Source: an uncultured Pyrinomonadaceae bacterium
Lineage (GTDB): Bacteria; Acidobacteriota; Blastocatellia; Pyrinomonadales; Pyrinomonadaceae
NCBI GenBank assembly: GCA_902805935.1
Contig: CADCUR010000096.1
Coordinates: 1 to 37,892, forward strand
Length of the DNA stretch: 37,892 nt
Reading direction: 5' to 3'
In this document: positions 1 to 8,471 of the stretch, in pieces
How positions within the stretch are numbered: the first letter of the stretch is position 1
How the letters are laid out: each line of letters starts with the position of its first letter
Position numbers and translations under genes: made by a program
The notes under the pieces: model-generated
What the model saw: only the letters and a program-made list of their open reading frames with translations
What the model was told of the DNA's origin: nothing
The model's database searches: none

Positions 1-582
1 GATTTCGCGAATGTCGAAAAATTCATCACGCTTTTAATCTACAACGATCCGGCGCTCGTCGGTTTTGTATTCATCGGCATTTCCATAATTTTAGAAAAAG
101 ATCAGGAAGTTCTGCCCGCGTTGTTCGTCACGCCGCTCGATTACCACGTTTATCTCATTTCCCGGATCGTCGCGCTTTCGACAATCGGTTTTTCCGGCGC
201 TCTGGCGATGGTTTTGACCGCTTACGGAACTGCGTTTAACTTTTTGCATTTTTCAATCGGAGCATTTTCGACCTGCGTTTTATTTTCGTTAATGGGAATT
301 TTCGTCGTCAGCTATACGACCGAAATTCTGCATTTCCTTCTGCGCGCCGTTCCGCTTTTGATTTTTATGAGTCTGCCGCTGCTCAATTATTTTGAACTGG
401 CGGATTTGAGTTGTTTGAAACTTTTCCCACTGCAGGGCGGTTTGAATTTAATGGTCAATTCTTACTCGGACGCGCCGAATTTCGGGGAAATAATTTTCGG
501 CTATTTTTCAATTATCTTTTGGACACCCTTGCTTTATTGGTTTGTTTATCGAATTTTTATGGCGAGGATTGTCAAAACCTGA
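1..582 (+). CDS. ABC exporter permease (5' end outside window)
   Basis: The reading frame is open from base 1, so the start and N-terminus lie left of the window; a TTG at 121 is internal. The visible 193 residues are very hydrophobic, with about five membrane segments. A conserved-looking cytoplasmic stretch (EKDQEVLPALFVTPL) resembles ABC-2 type permeases of the fluoroquinolone-export (Rv2686c/Rv2687c-like) group. The stop is 4 bases before the ATG of a second permease, so the two were probably co-translated as a heteromeric exporter whose ATPase gene should lie just outside the left edge. The substrate cannot be told from the sequence. The call as ABC permease is likely; the subgroup is a guess from overall character. 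Confidence 0.7.
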   Translation, partial: DFANVEKFITLLIYNDPALVGFVFIGISIILEKDQEVLPALFVTPLDYHVYLISRIVALSTIGFSGALAMVLTAYGTAFNFLHFSIGAFSTCVLFSLMGIFVVSYTTEILHFLLRAVPLLIFMSLPLLNYFELADLSCLKLFPLQGGLNLMVNSYSDAPNFGEIIFGYFSIIFWTPLLYWFVYRIFMARIVKT

Positions 583-586
583 AATT

Positions 587-1297
587 ATGAAGAAGCTCTT
601 AAAAATCGCCGTTAATGATTTCAGACTCGTTTTTAGGGACAACTCCCTAAAAATTTTCATTTTCCTGCCGCTCTTAAATCTCGTTGTCATTCGCTACGCC
701 GTTCCGTTTATTGATGGAATTTATCCGGTCGCGCAGGACTACATACACATCATTTTAATGCTGGCGACAATGCAGGGTTCGATCGCTTTCGGGTTTATTT
801 ATTCGATGGTTTTAGTTGATGAAAAAGATACGCAGGTGGCAAAAGTTTACGGGATTTTGCCAATTTCCAAATTTTGGTTTGTCGTTTTTCGTTTAATTCC
901 GCCTTTTCTGTCAGCGACACTGTCGACCGTTTTGCTTCTTCTAGCCGAACCTTTTTACAATTTGCCTCTGGTTTCAATTCTTGTTTATTCAACGCTCGCC
1001 GGACTTGTCTCGCCTTTGATGACTCTTTTCGTCGCAACAGCAGCCAAAAACAAAATCGAAGCAATGACCTGGCAGAAACTTTTCAATCTGCCGCTTTTCC
1101 TCCCCGTTCTCGCTTTCTTTGTCCCGGCTTCATTTTCCTTTGTTTTCGCAATTTTTCCGCCCTTCTGGGCGTATCAGGGATTAAATTCTTTAATCGAAGG
1201 CGGAAATTTTGCGGTTTATATGTTAACCGGATTCGCTCACAGTATTTTGCTGCTTGCGTTGATGATCAAAAGATTTTCCGGAAGTCATTACAAATAG
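587..1297 (+). CDS. ABC exporter permease, second subunit
   Basis: 236 residues from the ATG at 587 (MKKLLKIAVNDFRLVF). I preferred this start over the upstream ATT-proximal ones because it follows the previous stop by only 4 bases. The N-terminal amphipathic stretch followed by about six membrane segments is the ABC-2 permease layout. A cytoplasmic loop with EKDTQVAKVYGILP is the counterpart of the EKDQEVLPALFVTP loop in the upstream gene, which shows that the two permeases are paralogous. It probably pairs with the upstream product in one inner-membrane exporter. No terminator is obvious before the next gene. Confidence 0.72.
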   Translation: MKKLLKIAVNDFRLVFRDNSLKIFIFLPLLNLVVIRYAVPFIDGIYPVAQDYIHIILMLATMQGSIAFGFIYSMVLVDEKDTQVAKVYGILPISKFWFVVFRLIPPFLSATLSTVLLLLAEPFYNLPLVSILVYSTLAGLVSPLMTLFVATAAKNKIEAMTWQKLFNLPLFLPVLAFFVPASFSFVFAIFPPFWAYQGLNSLIEGGNFAVYMLTGFAHSILLLALMIKRFSGSHYK

Positions 1298-1360
1298 TTC
1301 TAAACTTATGTTAAATAAAAATGCTGTAAAATTTATATTTATCGGCGGAGGATAAAATTT

Positions 1361-1693
1361 ATGACGAGAAAAAAGATGATTTATACAAACACGCCTGACG
1401 TGCCGGGACGAGAAATAGAAGAAATACTCGGCGTGGTTACGGGAAATGTCGTCCAATCAAAGCATGTCGGAAGAGACATGATGGCAGGTTTAAAAACACT
1501 TGTCGGCGGCGAGATAAAGGGCTACACCGAAATGCTGACCGAAGCCCGACACATAGCCATCAGCCGACTGGTTGAAGAGGCTTTGAAACTTGAGGCTGAC
1601 GCGGTTGTCAATCTGCGTTTTACAACGAGTTCGATTATGAGCGGCTCTTCTGAAATCCTCGCGTATGGAACTGCCGTCAAGTTAAAACAATAA
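1361..1693 (+). CDS. YbjQ family (UPF0145) heavy-metal-binding-domain protein
   Basis: 110 residues; ATG at 1361 preceded by a GGAGG about 11 bases upstream. The order of conserved pieces is that of YbjQ: an N-terminal beta strand with TxxxPG, a GxVxGNVV strand, a long helix with EMLTEARxxAxxRLxxEAxxLxADAVV, then a final strand ending YGTAVKL. YbjQ proteins form small pentameric assemblies; their function is not settled. It is full-length for the family. It stands alone between the ABC permeases and a convergent DUF4019 gene. Confidence 0.88.
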   Translation: MTRKKMIYTNTPDVPGREIEEILGVVTGNVVQSKHVGRDMMAGLKTLVGGEIKGYTEMLTEARHIAISRLVEEALKLEADAVVNLRFTTSSIMSGSSEILAYGTAVKLKQ

Positions 1694-1755
1694 AAATTCG
1701 GAAATACTATCCGGTCGTTTTTTAAGGCGCTTCGGTTAAGCTCGTTTGGATGAGT

Positions 1756-2118
1756 TCATTTAACGAAGTAGCCTGCGACGCGCCACTCGCCATCGGTGTC
1801 TTTCATCGGCGTAATTGTTTCAGTGCCGTTTCTTTTCTTCTCAAACGAGGTTTCATATTCAATTACAACATATTCTCCGTCAGGCGCGCCGGGTAATTCC
1901 TCGGCGTATTGTTTAGATTTCAACTCGCGTGAGACCGCTTTTCCGATTGGGACTTGAGCGGCTTCTAAAGAGGCTTTCCATTGTTCAGGTGAAACAGCGG
2001 CTTTGAATAATGAAGCGGATTGATTCCAGCTTTCGCTTGTCTTGTCATTATCAATCAAAGCCAGCCAGTTTTCAGCGGCGGCTACTGCTGCTTGTTCAGC
2101 GATTTCGTTATTTTGCAT
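1756..2118 (-). CDS. DUF4019 domain protein
   Basis: 120 residues; ATG at 2118 with a GGGAG about 9 bases upstream on the minus strand. The protein shows the DUF4019 pattern: an N-terminal helix with AENWLALID, a central QWKASLEAAQxPIGKAVSREL segment, then strands with EYVVIEYETSFEKK and a C-terminal DGEWRVAGYFVK. DUF4019 proteins are usually exported; this one shows no clear signal peptide, so either the start is wrong, the leader was lost in the rearrangement just upstream (SLC13 remnant), or this copy is cytoplasmic. Function unknown. Confidence 0.85.
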   Translation of the reverse strand: MQNNEIAEQAAVAAAENWLALIDNDKTSESWNQSASLFKAAVSPEQWKASLEAAQVPIGKAVSRELKSKQYAEELPGAPDGEYVVIEYETSFEKKRNGTETITPMKDTDGEWRVAGYFVK

Positions 2119-2171
2119 GCCAGTTCTCCCAATTCAGAATATCACAAAATACAGGTTTGATTTTGTAACTG

Positions 2172-2505
2172 TTAACTTGATAAACGCCGACAAAAACCCA
2201 ACCACACACATCACGACGAGCATCGTCGTCTAGAAATTCTTTTTGAAAATCCGATTGACGAACGCGCCGAGAAAATTAACCGCGCCGGTTTTAAAAAGTC
2301 CCGCGCTCAAAACGAACATCGCCCCGACCGTAATCGTCGCCGTGTTGCTGAAACCCGACAAGCCTTCGGCGGGCGAAATGACGCCGCTCACCAGAAGCAG
2401 AGCCATCACGAGCAGCGCGACTAAATCAACCGGCAGTTTTTCCGTGACGAACAAGTAGATGGCGAGCGCGAGAACGGCGAAAACGAAAATTATCTCAAAG
2501 TTCAT
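2172..2505 (-). pseudogene. SLC13-family (DASS) permease, N-terminal remnant
   Basis: An ATG at 2505 opens a 91-codon frame whose product ([20 protein letters not shown], then [15 protein letters not shown] and [18 protein letters not shown]) is the typical N-terminus of SLC13/citrate-transporter-like permeases, which are normally several hundred residues. A TAG at 2230-2232 stops it. The same frame continues with SLC13-like residues (MLVVM, VVGFLSAFI) to about 2172 and then loses similarity, so the stop is a nonsense mutation (probably from a Trp codon) and the rest of the gene has been deleted. It lies 46 bases downstream of the patatin gene in the same direction. Confidence 0.7.
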
Positions 2506-2551
2506 AATCGAGCATTCCGGTCGGCAAATTCAATTTGGTGACGTCCGAAAA

Positions 2552-4849
2552 CTAAAAGAATCGTCCGAGCGAGAAATAGATTTTCCTACGTCCGCCTCTC
2601 GCAAAGCTGCCGCCGACGAAAATCGGTCCGATGCGCGTTTCGAGTAAACTGCCGAATGTAACGCTCTGGCGATATTGCGCCCGGCTGAAATTTTCAAACG
2701 CGCTGCCCGCTTCATACCAGCCGCCGAGGTATAATTTTCCGCCGATGTAGGGCGGCGCGGCGAATGTTTCGCGCAACGCGCCGAAGCCGCCGTTGATGTA
2801 ATTGCCGCCGCGAAACTCGCCCGTCCCGTATCCGCCGACGCTGAACAAGCCGCCGACGGCGAACTGCTGAAAAAGCGGCGCGGGTTTGCCGAACGTCGTG
2901 CCGCCCGCGCCGAATCCGAAGACGATTGTTTTCTCGGCGGGCGAATGAAAAGCGTTGATTCTCGATTCGGCTTGCGCGAAATTTTCAGCCGCGCCGGGAG
3001 CGTCGAAATAATAACTCAGCGAATTTCTGGTTTCGACGCCGCGCGTCGGGATTTGCGAGTTGTTTCTCGTGTCGTAGTTCCAGCGCAGAGACGCGAGGCT
3101 GACGCGCCCGCTCAAATCCGAAAACGAAGGGCTGCCGATGCGCCTCTCCGCTTTCTGGTGTCCGATTGAAAGCCCGAAACGCAGTTCGCTGCTGCGGCTC
3201 GTCGCGTAGCCGAAATCAATTCCCGCCTGCGCCGTCCGAAACGAAAACTCGGCGAGCCGGTCGCCGTCTTCATAAAAATTGACTTTGCGGTCTTCGTAAA
3301 AAGCGTGCGGCGCGGCGAAAAATTTACCGCGTCCGAACGGGCGATAAAATTCCGTCGCCAGGAGAGAGCGCGAGCCGATGCTGAAATCATTGCGCCATTC
3401 GTTGCCCGCGCCGCCGACATCGAAAAGCGTCAGGCGGGCGCGGGCGTTGAAATTTACGTCATCGGTTTCCGAATTGTTGACATCGGCGCCGACCTGCAAA
3501 ATCGTGTTTCTGCTGGTTCGCTCAATCGGGTCGTAAACGCGAATAAGTAGCCCGGTTTTCTCGTCGCGGCGGGTCGTTCCGTAACCGATGTTGTCGAATC
3601 TTTCGGTTCCGGTCAGGCGCGTCAATTCCGTTTCCAAAGCCGCCTTGTCGAGCGTTTTGTTTTCGTATCTGCCTTTGATCTCGCGTTCGATTTTATTTTT
3701 CGCGCCCTCGTCCGTCGTGCCTTCAATCGCCAGAAATTCGGGAACGACTTTTATGTCGGGACGCATTTTGGCGCGACGTTCGGCGAGATGTGTTTGCCAC
3801 GCGGCATCGTCGAGCGCGAGGCTTTTGAGCAGAGCGATTTTCGCCTGCGCGCCCGCGTAGCCGAGTTCGACGATTTTTTCGCCTGCCGTGAAATCGAAAG
3901 TCGTGTAATTTTTCAAATCCGGCGCGATGATAAAATCCGCCTGCCGCAAGCTGCGTCGCGAATTTTCGATGGTGGCGACGTAAAAAGTCTGTCCTAAAAT
4001 GCCGACCAAATTTTGCAGCGCGCTGCGGTCGCCGAGTTGCGTTTCGATGTTGACGACGATGATGATATCCGCACCCATCTGTTTGGCGACATCGGTCGGA
4101 ATGTTATTTAAAATGCCGCCGTCGGCTAAGATTTTCCCGTTTAATTCGACGGGCGCGAAAACGCCCGGAATCGCCATCGTCGCCCGCAGTGCCTGCGCGA
4201 GCGAGCCGTCTTTCAAAACAACGGTTTCGGCGTTGACCAGATCGGTCGCTACGGCGCGAAACGGAATCGGCAAATTATCAAAGTCGGTTTTGTCGCCGTA
4301 GGAAAGCATCAGGCGGTCAAGCACCAGACCGATTTCGTGTCCCGGATTCAGGCTGCCCGGCAGATTCAAACGCCTGCCTCGTCCGCCGAAATTGATCGCG
4401 CTGGGCAGATTGCGCCGGTCTTCCTTACGCCGGTAGGAAAGCGCGTCAAAAGCCGTTTTCCCGCTTAAAAGCGTGTTCCAATCGAGCGTTTCGATTAACC
4501 GTTCCATTTCGTCGGGCGTTCTGCCCGTCGCATACAACGCTCCGACTAAACCGCCCATACTCGCGCCGGCAATGTAATCGACCGGAATTTTATTTTCTTC
4601 CAAAACGCGAATCACGCCGATGTGCGCAAAGCCGCGCGCTCCGCCGCCGCTCAACACGAGTCCGATTTTCGGGCGTTTCTTCGGATTATTTTCAGGGGGC
4701 TGAATTGTTTCCTGAGCGCGGACGAAAGATGTCGAAGCAATCGAAAAAGTTGAAAAAATAAGACCGAATATAAAAAATAAAACGCGGGCGCGACGATGTT
4801 TTTTCGATTGTCCGAAGTCCGTCCCTGACGCGAGAGTTGAAATTTTCAT
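2552..4849 (-). CDS. Patatin-like phospholipase with C-terminal outer-membrane barrel (PlpD-like, type Vd)
   Basis: 765 residues. Residues 22-45 form a signal peptide. The patatin domain starts at about 60: oxyanion loop GGGARG (68-73), nucleophile elbow GASMG with Ser97, and catalytic Asp243 in ADGG, giving the Ser-Asp dyad of the RssA/PlpD branch. After about residue 365 a POTRA-like segment is followed by alternating amphipathic strands (from about 430) ending in SLGRFF, an outer-membrane barrel C-terminus. This order matches PlpD, the type Vd autotransporter in which a BamA-like barrel carries a lipase. It should act on phospholipid at the cell surface or after release. The start ATG at 4849 has only a weak ribosome site but gives an intact signal peptide. 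It is the first gene of a minus-strand pair with the SLC13 remnant. Confidence 0.93.
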   Translation of the reverse strand: MKISTLASGTDFGQSKKHRRARVLFFIFGLIFSTFSIASTSFVRAQETIQPPENNPKKRPKIGLVLSGGGARGFAHIGVIRVLEENKIPVDYIAGASMGGLVGALYATGRTPDEMERLIETLDWNTLLSGKTAFDALSYRRKEDRRNLPSAINFGGRGRRLNLPGSLNPGHEIGLVLDRLMLSYGDKTDFDNLPIPFRAVATDLVNAETVVLKDGSLAQALRATMAIPGVFAPVELNGKILADGGILNNIPTDVAKQMGADIIIVVNIETQLGDRSALQNLVGILGQTFYVATIENSRRSLRQADFIIAPDLKNYTTFDFTAGEKIVELGYAGAQAKIALLKSLALDDAAWQTHLAERRAKMRPDIKVVPEFLAIEGTTDEGAKNKIEREIKGRYENKTLDKAALETELTRLTGTERFDNIGYGTTRRDEKTGLLIRVYDPIERTSRNTILQVGADVNNSETDDVNFNARARLTLFDVGGAGNEWRNDFSIGSRSLLATEFYRPFGRGKFFAAPHAFYEDRKVNFYEDGDRLAEFSFRTAQAGIDFGYATSRSSELRFGLSIGHQKAERRIGSPSFSDLSGRVSLASLRWNYDTRNNSQIPTRGVETRNSLSYYFDAPGAAENFAQAESRINAFHSPAEKTIVFGFGAGGTTFGKPAPLFQQFAVGGLFSVGGYGTGEFRGGNYINGGFGALRETFAAPPYIGGKLYLGGWYEAGSAFENFSRAQYRQSVTFGSLLETRIGPIFVGGSFARGGRRKIYFSLGRFF

Positions 4850-4928
4850 ACCGTTAGGATGCGCGAAAGCGGTTGATAACGCCGCGCCGTTTCAATCGCC
4901 GCCCGGTTTGACTTTCGCGCAAATGCCT

Positions 4929-4953
4929 TAAAAAAAACGCCGAAGCTTCGTTT
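4929..4953 (-). terminator. Possible rho-independent terminator
   Basis: On the minus strand a short stem built on the palindrome CGAAGCTTCG is followed by GCG and eight T. It sits right after the stop of the small fragment ORF (4952) and before the patatin gene, so it would isolate patatin transcription. The stem is short, hence modest confidence. Confidence 0.45.
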
Positions 4954-5173
4954 AGGTTTTATCGAACAAATTTTTAAAGTCGTCTAACAGGCGGCTTTCG
5001 TGAATTTCGCAAATTTGGATAGTCGAGCGCAGTTTGCTCTGGCTGCGGTTCAGCTTGCCGTCAAAATAATGCAAGCCGGTCGGAATCGTCACGGTTCTCG
5101 CGGTTAAATTCGGGCAATGCGTCTTGAAGCCTTTTTCGAGTCCATAATTCCCTTCCGCATTAAGCGCCGGCAA
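4952..5173 (-). pseudogene. Short ORF, probable 3' remnant of a larger gene
   Basis: 73 codons from a TTG at 5173; the frame is closed upstream by TAG at 5201-5203. There is no ribosome site and no convincing N-terminus. The product has an ordinary soluble composition (GNYGLEKGF, TIPTGLHYF, a helical charged C-terminus). I do not recognise it with confidence; the GxHYF piece and following helix vaguely recall the end of an alpha/beta hydrolase. It lies between the nhaA stop (5215) and a terminator-like hairpin. It could also be a genuine small gene. Confidence 0.3.
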
Positions 5174-5214
5174 AATCCTTTCCCGAAGCCGCCCTCTCGA
5201 CTAAATAAAAGCGT

Positions 5215-6423
5215 TTATACTTCGGTCATATCGTAATCCATCGTGTCTGCGTCCGTGTCGTCCGCCGTCGGTCGGCTTAAAAGTTTGAGCCATAAGAAAC
5301 CCGTTGTTCCGGCGACGAGTGAAGCAAGCAGAATCGCCATTTTCGAGCCGTTAATTTCCGCCGCGTTGCCGACAAACGCGAGATTCGTAATGAAGATTGA
5401 CATCGTAAAACCGATGCCGCCCAAAAGCCCCGCGCCGAAAACATGCCGCCAGCTTAAATCGAGCGGCAGGCGCGAAATGCCTAAAGATATGGCGGCGAAA
5501 CTCAAAAGCGTAATGCCGATTGGTTTTCCGATAATCAGACCGCCGAGGATGCCGATTTCGTTCGGATTCGTCAGCGTTTGCAGAGCATCCGCGCCGATGA
5601 CGATGCCCGTATTGCAAAGGGCGAAAATCGGCAGAATCACAAAGGCGACGGGCTTGTGCAGAAAATGTTCGAGCCGATAAGACGGCGAGGTCTCGTCGTC
5701 CGCGACGGGCGTAAAAGGAATCGTAAAAGCCGTTAAAACACCGGCAATCGTAGCGTGAACGCCCGACTTTAACATCAAAAACCACATCAGCGCGCCGCCA
5801 ATCAGGTATGGAATAAGCGACATTACACCGGCTTTTTTGAGCAGAAATAAAACGCCCAGAACAACCATCGCGCCGAACAGATACGCGGTCGAAACCGTTG
5901 CCGTGTAGAAAACGGCGATAACGATAATCGCCCCTAAATCATCCATCACAGCGAGCGCGGTAAGGAAGACTTTTAATGAAGCGGGAACGCGGCTGCCGAG
6001 AAGGGCGAGAACGCCAAGAGCGAAGGCAATGTCGGTCGCCATCGGAATCCCGATTCCGGCTTGCGTTTCCGTTCCCGCGTTCAAGCTGAAATGAATCGCA
6101 GCGGGCAGCGCGATGCCGCCGATTGCCGCAAAAATCGGCAGAAGAGCATTTTTGAAATTCGACAACTCGCCCTTGTAAAGCTCGCGTTCGAGTTCCAGAC
6201 CGATGAGCAGAAAGAAAATCGCCATCAGCCCGTCGTTGATCCAATGCTCGATGCTTAAACCGGCTGCGTAAAATTGCCACAGCTTCAGATAATTTTCGCC
6301 GATTGGCGAGTTGGTTATTATCAGAGAAACGACGGTGCAAACGATTAAAACGATGCCGCTCGACTTCTGGTCGTCGAAAAACTGTTTGAATGTTCGGGTT
6401 AATTTTCTCTGCACAACGCCCAT
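5215..6423 (-). CDS. nhaA: NhaA-type Na+/H+ antiporter
   Basis: 402 residues, the usual NhaA length. NhaA is an inner-membrane electrogenic antiporter exporting Na+ in exchange for protons, for salt and pH tolerance. Twelve hydrophobic segments are visible. The signature pair Asp161-Asp162 (AVMDDLGAIIVIAVFYT) corresponds to the ion-binding aspartates of E. coli NhaA, and the motifs GLMAIFFLLIGLELERE, GIPMATDIAFALGVL and LLGGIGFTMSIFI are intact. The C-terminal tail is short and acidic (DDTDADTMDYD). ATG at 6423; no strong ribosome site. It is separated from the upstream gene by a terminator hairpin, so it probably has its own promoter in the A/T-rich bases 6424-6490. Confidence 0.96.
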   Translation of the reverse strand: MGVVQRKLTRTFKQFFDDQKSSGIVLIVCTVVSLIITNSPIGENYLKLWQFYAAGLSIEHWINDGLMAIFFLLIGLELERELYKGELSNFKNALLPIFAAIGGIALPAAIHFSLNAGTETQAGIGIPMATDIAFALGVLALLGSRVPASLKVFLTALAVMDDLGAIIVIAVFYTATVSTAYLFGAMVVLGVLFLLKKAGVMSLIPYLIGGALMWFLMLKSGVHATIAGVLTAFTIPFTPVADDETSPSYRLEHFLHKPVAFVILPIFALCNTGIVIGADALQTLTNPNEIGILGGLIIGKPIGITLLSFAAISLGISRLPLDLSWRHVFGAGLLGGIGFTMSIFITNLAFVGNAAEINGSKMAILLASLVAGTTGFLWLKLLSRPTADDTDADTMDYDMTEV

Positions 6424-6541
6424 AATTATTGATGTTTAATTTTATTTCCGTTTTTATTTCCAATTTAAAATAACGATTTTAGCAGTTTTTATATGCCGCG
6501 CCGATACACGAAAAAGGATTTTATCGCCCGGCTAATCTTAA

Positions 6542-6566
6542 AAATCCCGCGCGTTTGGCGGGATTT
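6542..6566 (-). terminator. Rho-independent terminator
   Basis: A perfect 9-bp stem (AAATCCCGC with GCGGGATTT) around a 7-nt loop; on the minus strand the stem runs into further T residues. It lies 53 bases past the stop of the 6619-7284 gene and ahead of nhaA, so it ends that transcript. Confidence 0.75.
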
Positions 6567-6618
6567 AAAATTCTGGGGTGACGCCGAAACCACGGCGGCA
6601 GCGGGCTGTTGCGGATTT

Positions 6619-7284
6619 TCACCGGCAGACGATTTCTTCGATTGAAACGCTTTCGAATTCTTCTTTTTCGACGTTTGCCTGCCACGCTTTGAGAACTTTA
6701 TAAGTTTTCGTTTTTGGTTCAATTTCCGCCAGTACGATTAAATCGAGATTTTCCCGTTCGTTATCCCGGCACGGCGAGCTGTGGGAAAACAAAAACGCCT
6801 GATTTTTCTTTAATTTGCCGAACGATAAAACGTCGAGAACTTCCCACTTCGGCACGCCCGCTTCGTTTCTTTCAACGATTCTCTCCAGCCACAGCATATA
6901 ATTTTTGCCTTTCCGAAAGCGCGTGACGCCGTAATCCTCGTCCGAGAGCAAGCCGCCGCCCAGATCGCGCGCGCCGTTCGGCAATCGTTCGCCGCGTTTT
7001 ACGCCTTCGTGCCGGTAGCCGACAAATTGCCGCCTCGCCTCATCTGAGGCACGCTCAATTGCCGACGCTGCCGGTTGCTGATTGCTAAACGGCTTTTGCG
7101 CTTCAGACGAAAATCCGCTCGCCTTTTCCGAAGATGACCGCGGCGCGGCGAACATCGCTAGAGCGACGATTGCAAGCGCGACGGCATAAAAGACGAAGAG
7201 AATTTTCATCAAAGCGGGGAGAGTATTCGGATTTTTCATAAAATCGCGTTCCTGCGTTTGAAATTCGTTTTTACATCCATACAT
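6619..7284 (-). CDS. Membrane-anchored hypothetical protein
   Basis: 221 residues. The ATG at 7284 follows a GGAGG by 4 bases; a second ATG at 7239 (MKNPNTLPALMKIL), with an AGGA upstream, is an alternative that would place the membrane helix nearer the N-terminus. One hydrophobic segment (FVFYAVALAIVALAMFAA) is followed by a low-complexity Ser/Ala/Gln stretch and then a folded-looking C-terminal domain with three cysteines and many aromatic residues (KNYMLWLERIVE, KWEVLDVLSFGKL, IVLAEIE). This suggests a type-II anchored periplasmic domain. I recognise no family. Operator-like element E1 lies 53-91 bases upstream, divergent from usp. Confidence 0.7.
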   Translation of the reverse strand: MYGCKNEFQTQERDFMKNPNTLPALMKILFVFYAVALAIVALAMFAAPRSSSEKASGFSSEAQKPFSNQQPAASAIERASDEARRQFVGYRHEGVKRGERLPNGARDLGGGLLSDEDYGVTRFRKGKNYMLWLERIVERNEAGVPKWEVLDVLSFGKLKKNQAFLFSHSSPCRDNERENLDLIVLAEIEPKTKTYKVLKAWQANVEKEEFESVSIEEIVCR

Positions 7285-7336
7285 TTAACCTCCGAAAGGC
7301 TGATAAAAATATAATCCGCAGCGCCGGGCGACCGCG

Positions 7337-7375
7337 CCTGTATTTACACCTAATTATCGTAGGTGTTTTCCCCTA
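7337..7375. promoter_or_regulatory. 39-bp operator-like element, copy E1
   Basis: Left box CCTGTATTTACACCTA (7337-7352), 7-nt spacer, right box TAGGTGTTTTCCCCTA (7360-7375). The inner core is a perfect inverted repeat ACACCTA-N7-TAGGTGT. It is centred about 72 bp upstream of the minus-strand gene starting at 7284. It has the same 16-7-16 layout as the eight other copies in this window. Confidence 0.7.
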
Positions 7376-7414
7376 CTCCCCGAATATCAAGTTTGCCCGC
7401 CCCGCTTCATAACC

Positions 7415-7453
7415 TAAGTACAAACACCTATCTAAACTAAGTATTCGCGCCGA
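7415..7453. promoter_or_regulatory. 39-bp operator-like element, copy E2
   Basis: Left box TAAGTACAAACACCTA (7415-7430), spacer TCTAAAC, right box TAAGTATTCGCGCCGA (7438-7453). Core CACCTA-N7-TAAGTA. Centred about 129 bp upstream of the universal stress gene and 78 bp from E1, so the two divergent genes appear to have one element each. Confidence 0.65.
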
Positions 7454-7562
7454 TTCGCACCGGTGTTTTTCGATCTAGAATTTAAAGTATTGAAACTCGC
7501 CGCGAAAATAAATTCGACATTTTTAATCGGCGATTTTCTACCAGACAAAGAAGGCAAAAAAG

Positions 7563-8471
7563 ATGAAAGTTTTAATCGGATATGACGGCTCAGCGAGCGC
7601 GGAAGCGGCTCTGGAAGAATTAAAAAGAGCGGGTTTGCCCGCCGACACAAAGATTTTGGTGGCGACGGTCGCCAGTATTTGGACACCGCCGACGGAAATT
7701 GCCAGTCTTCCGGGAGCGGCGCTGACTTCGCGCCGGCTGACGGCGACGATGGCGCAACTGCAAAATCAAGCCGAGCGAACATTAAACGAAGCGGAAGAAA
7801 CGGCGGGCGAAGCCGCCGCGCGGATAAAATCAGACTTCCCCGAATGGCAAGTCGGCACGACGATTTTGAGCGGCGATGCCGCTTTCGAGATAATCCGCCA
7901 AGCCGCCGCGTGGCATGCCGATTTAATCGTCACCGGGTCGCAGAATCGTTCGGCAATCGGGCGATTTTTTCTCGGCAGCGTGTCGCAGAAAGTCTTCATC
8001 GAAGCCGATTGTTCGGTCAGAATCGCCCGCAGCGAAACGACGATTGATAAAGACGCGTCGCGGCGCATCGTTGCGGGCATTGACGATTCGGAAAGCGCGG
8101 ATTTGATTGTCGATGCCATTGCCGAACGGAATTGGACGGCGAATAGCGCGGTTAAACTCGTGACAGCGACCGACATATTCCGCGAAAACTCAGTTAGTCC
8201 GTTCAAAGAATTTATCAAAACGCAGGATTTTCATAACCAAGCGCGGGAAAAACTGGCGGCAAGCGGTTTGAAGGTTTCCGCCGCGGTAAATGTCGGCGAA
8301 GCGAGTAACGAGTTGCTCGTCGAAGCCGAAAAATGGAACGCCGACTGTATTTTCGTCGGCACGCGCGACATTCGCGGAATTTTGGACAGATTTTTAATCG
8401 GCAGCGTGTCGGCAGGCTTGGCGGCAAACGCGCCCTGCTCAGTCGAAGTCGTTCGCGCCCACGCCGTTTGA
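7563..8471 (+). CDS. Tandem-domain universal stress protein (UspA family)
   Basis: 302 residues made of two UspA domains (about 1-158 and 168-300), like E. coli UspE. Each begins with a beta strand and the DxS motif (MKVLIGYDGSASAE; RRIVAGIDDSESAD) and ends with a nucleotide-binding segment (GSQNRSAIGRFFLGSVSQ; GTRDIRGILDRFLIGSVS). Both therefore keep most of the ATP-binding type G-rich loop. Cytoplasmic; universal stress proteins help survival during growth arrest and other stress by poorly defined routes. ATG at 7563 with GAAGG about 9 bases upstream. Elements E1 and E2 lie upstream, which suggests control by the two-component regulators encoded later. A hairpin at 8516 may end the transcript. 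Confidence 0.93.
   Translation: MKVLIGYDGSASAEAALEELKRAGLPADTKILVATVASIWTPPTEIASLPGAALTSRRLTATMAQLQNQAERTLNEAEETAGEAAARIKSDFPEWQVGTTILSGDAAFEIIRQAAAWHADLIVTGSQNRSAIGRFFLGSVSQKVFIEADCSVRIARSETTIDKDASRRIVAGIDDSESADLIVDAIAERNWTANSAVKLVTATDIFRENSVSPFKEFIKTQDFHNQAREKLAASGLKVSAAVNVGEASNELLVEAEKWNADCIFVGTRDIRGILDRFLIGSVSAGLAANAPCSVEVVRAHAV

Noticed and set aside
874-1314. Long plus-strand frame over the second ABC permease
   Set aside because: Cys/Arg/Phe-rich shadow composition inside a clear permease gene.
2213-2229. Inverted repeat ACGACGA-GCA-TCGTCGT as a terminator
   Set aside because: It lies inside the decayed SLC13 reading frame (codons for TTMLVV) and has no T-run.
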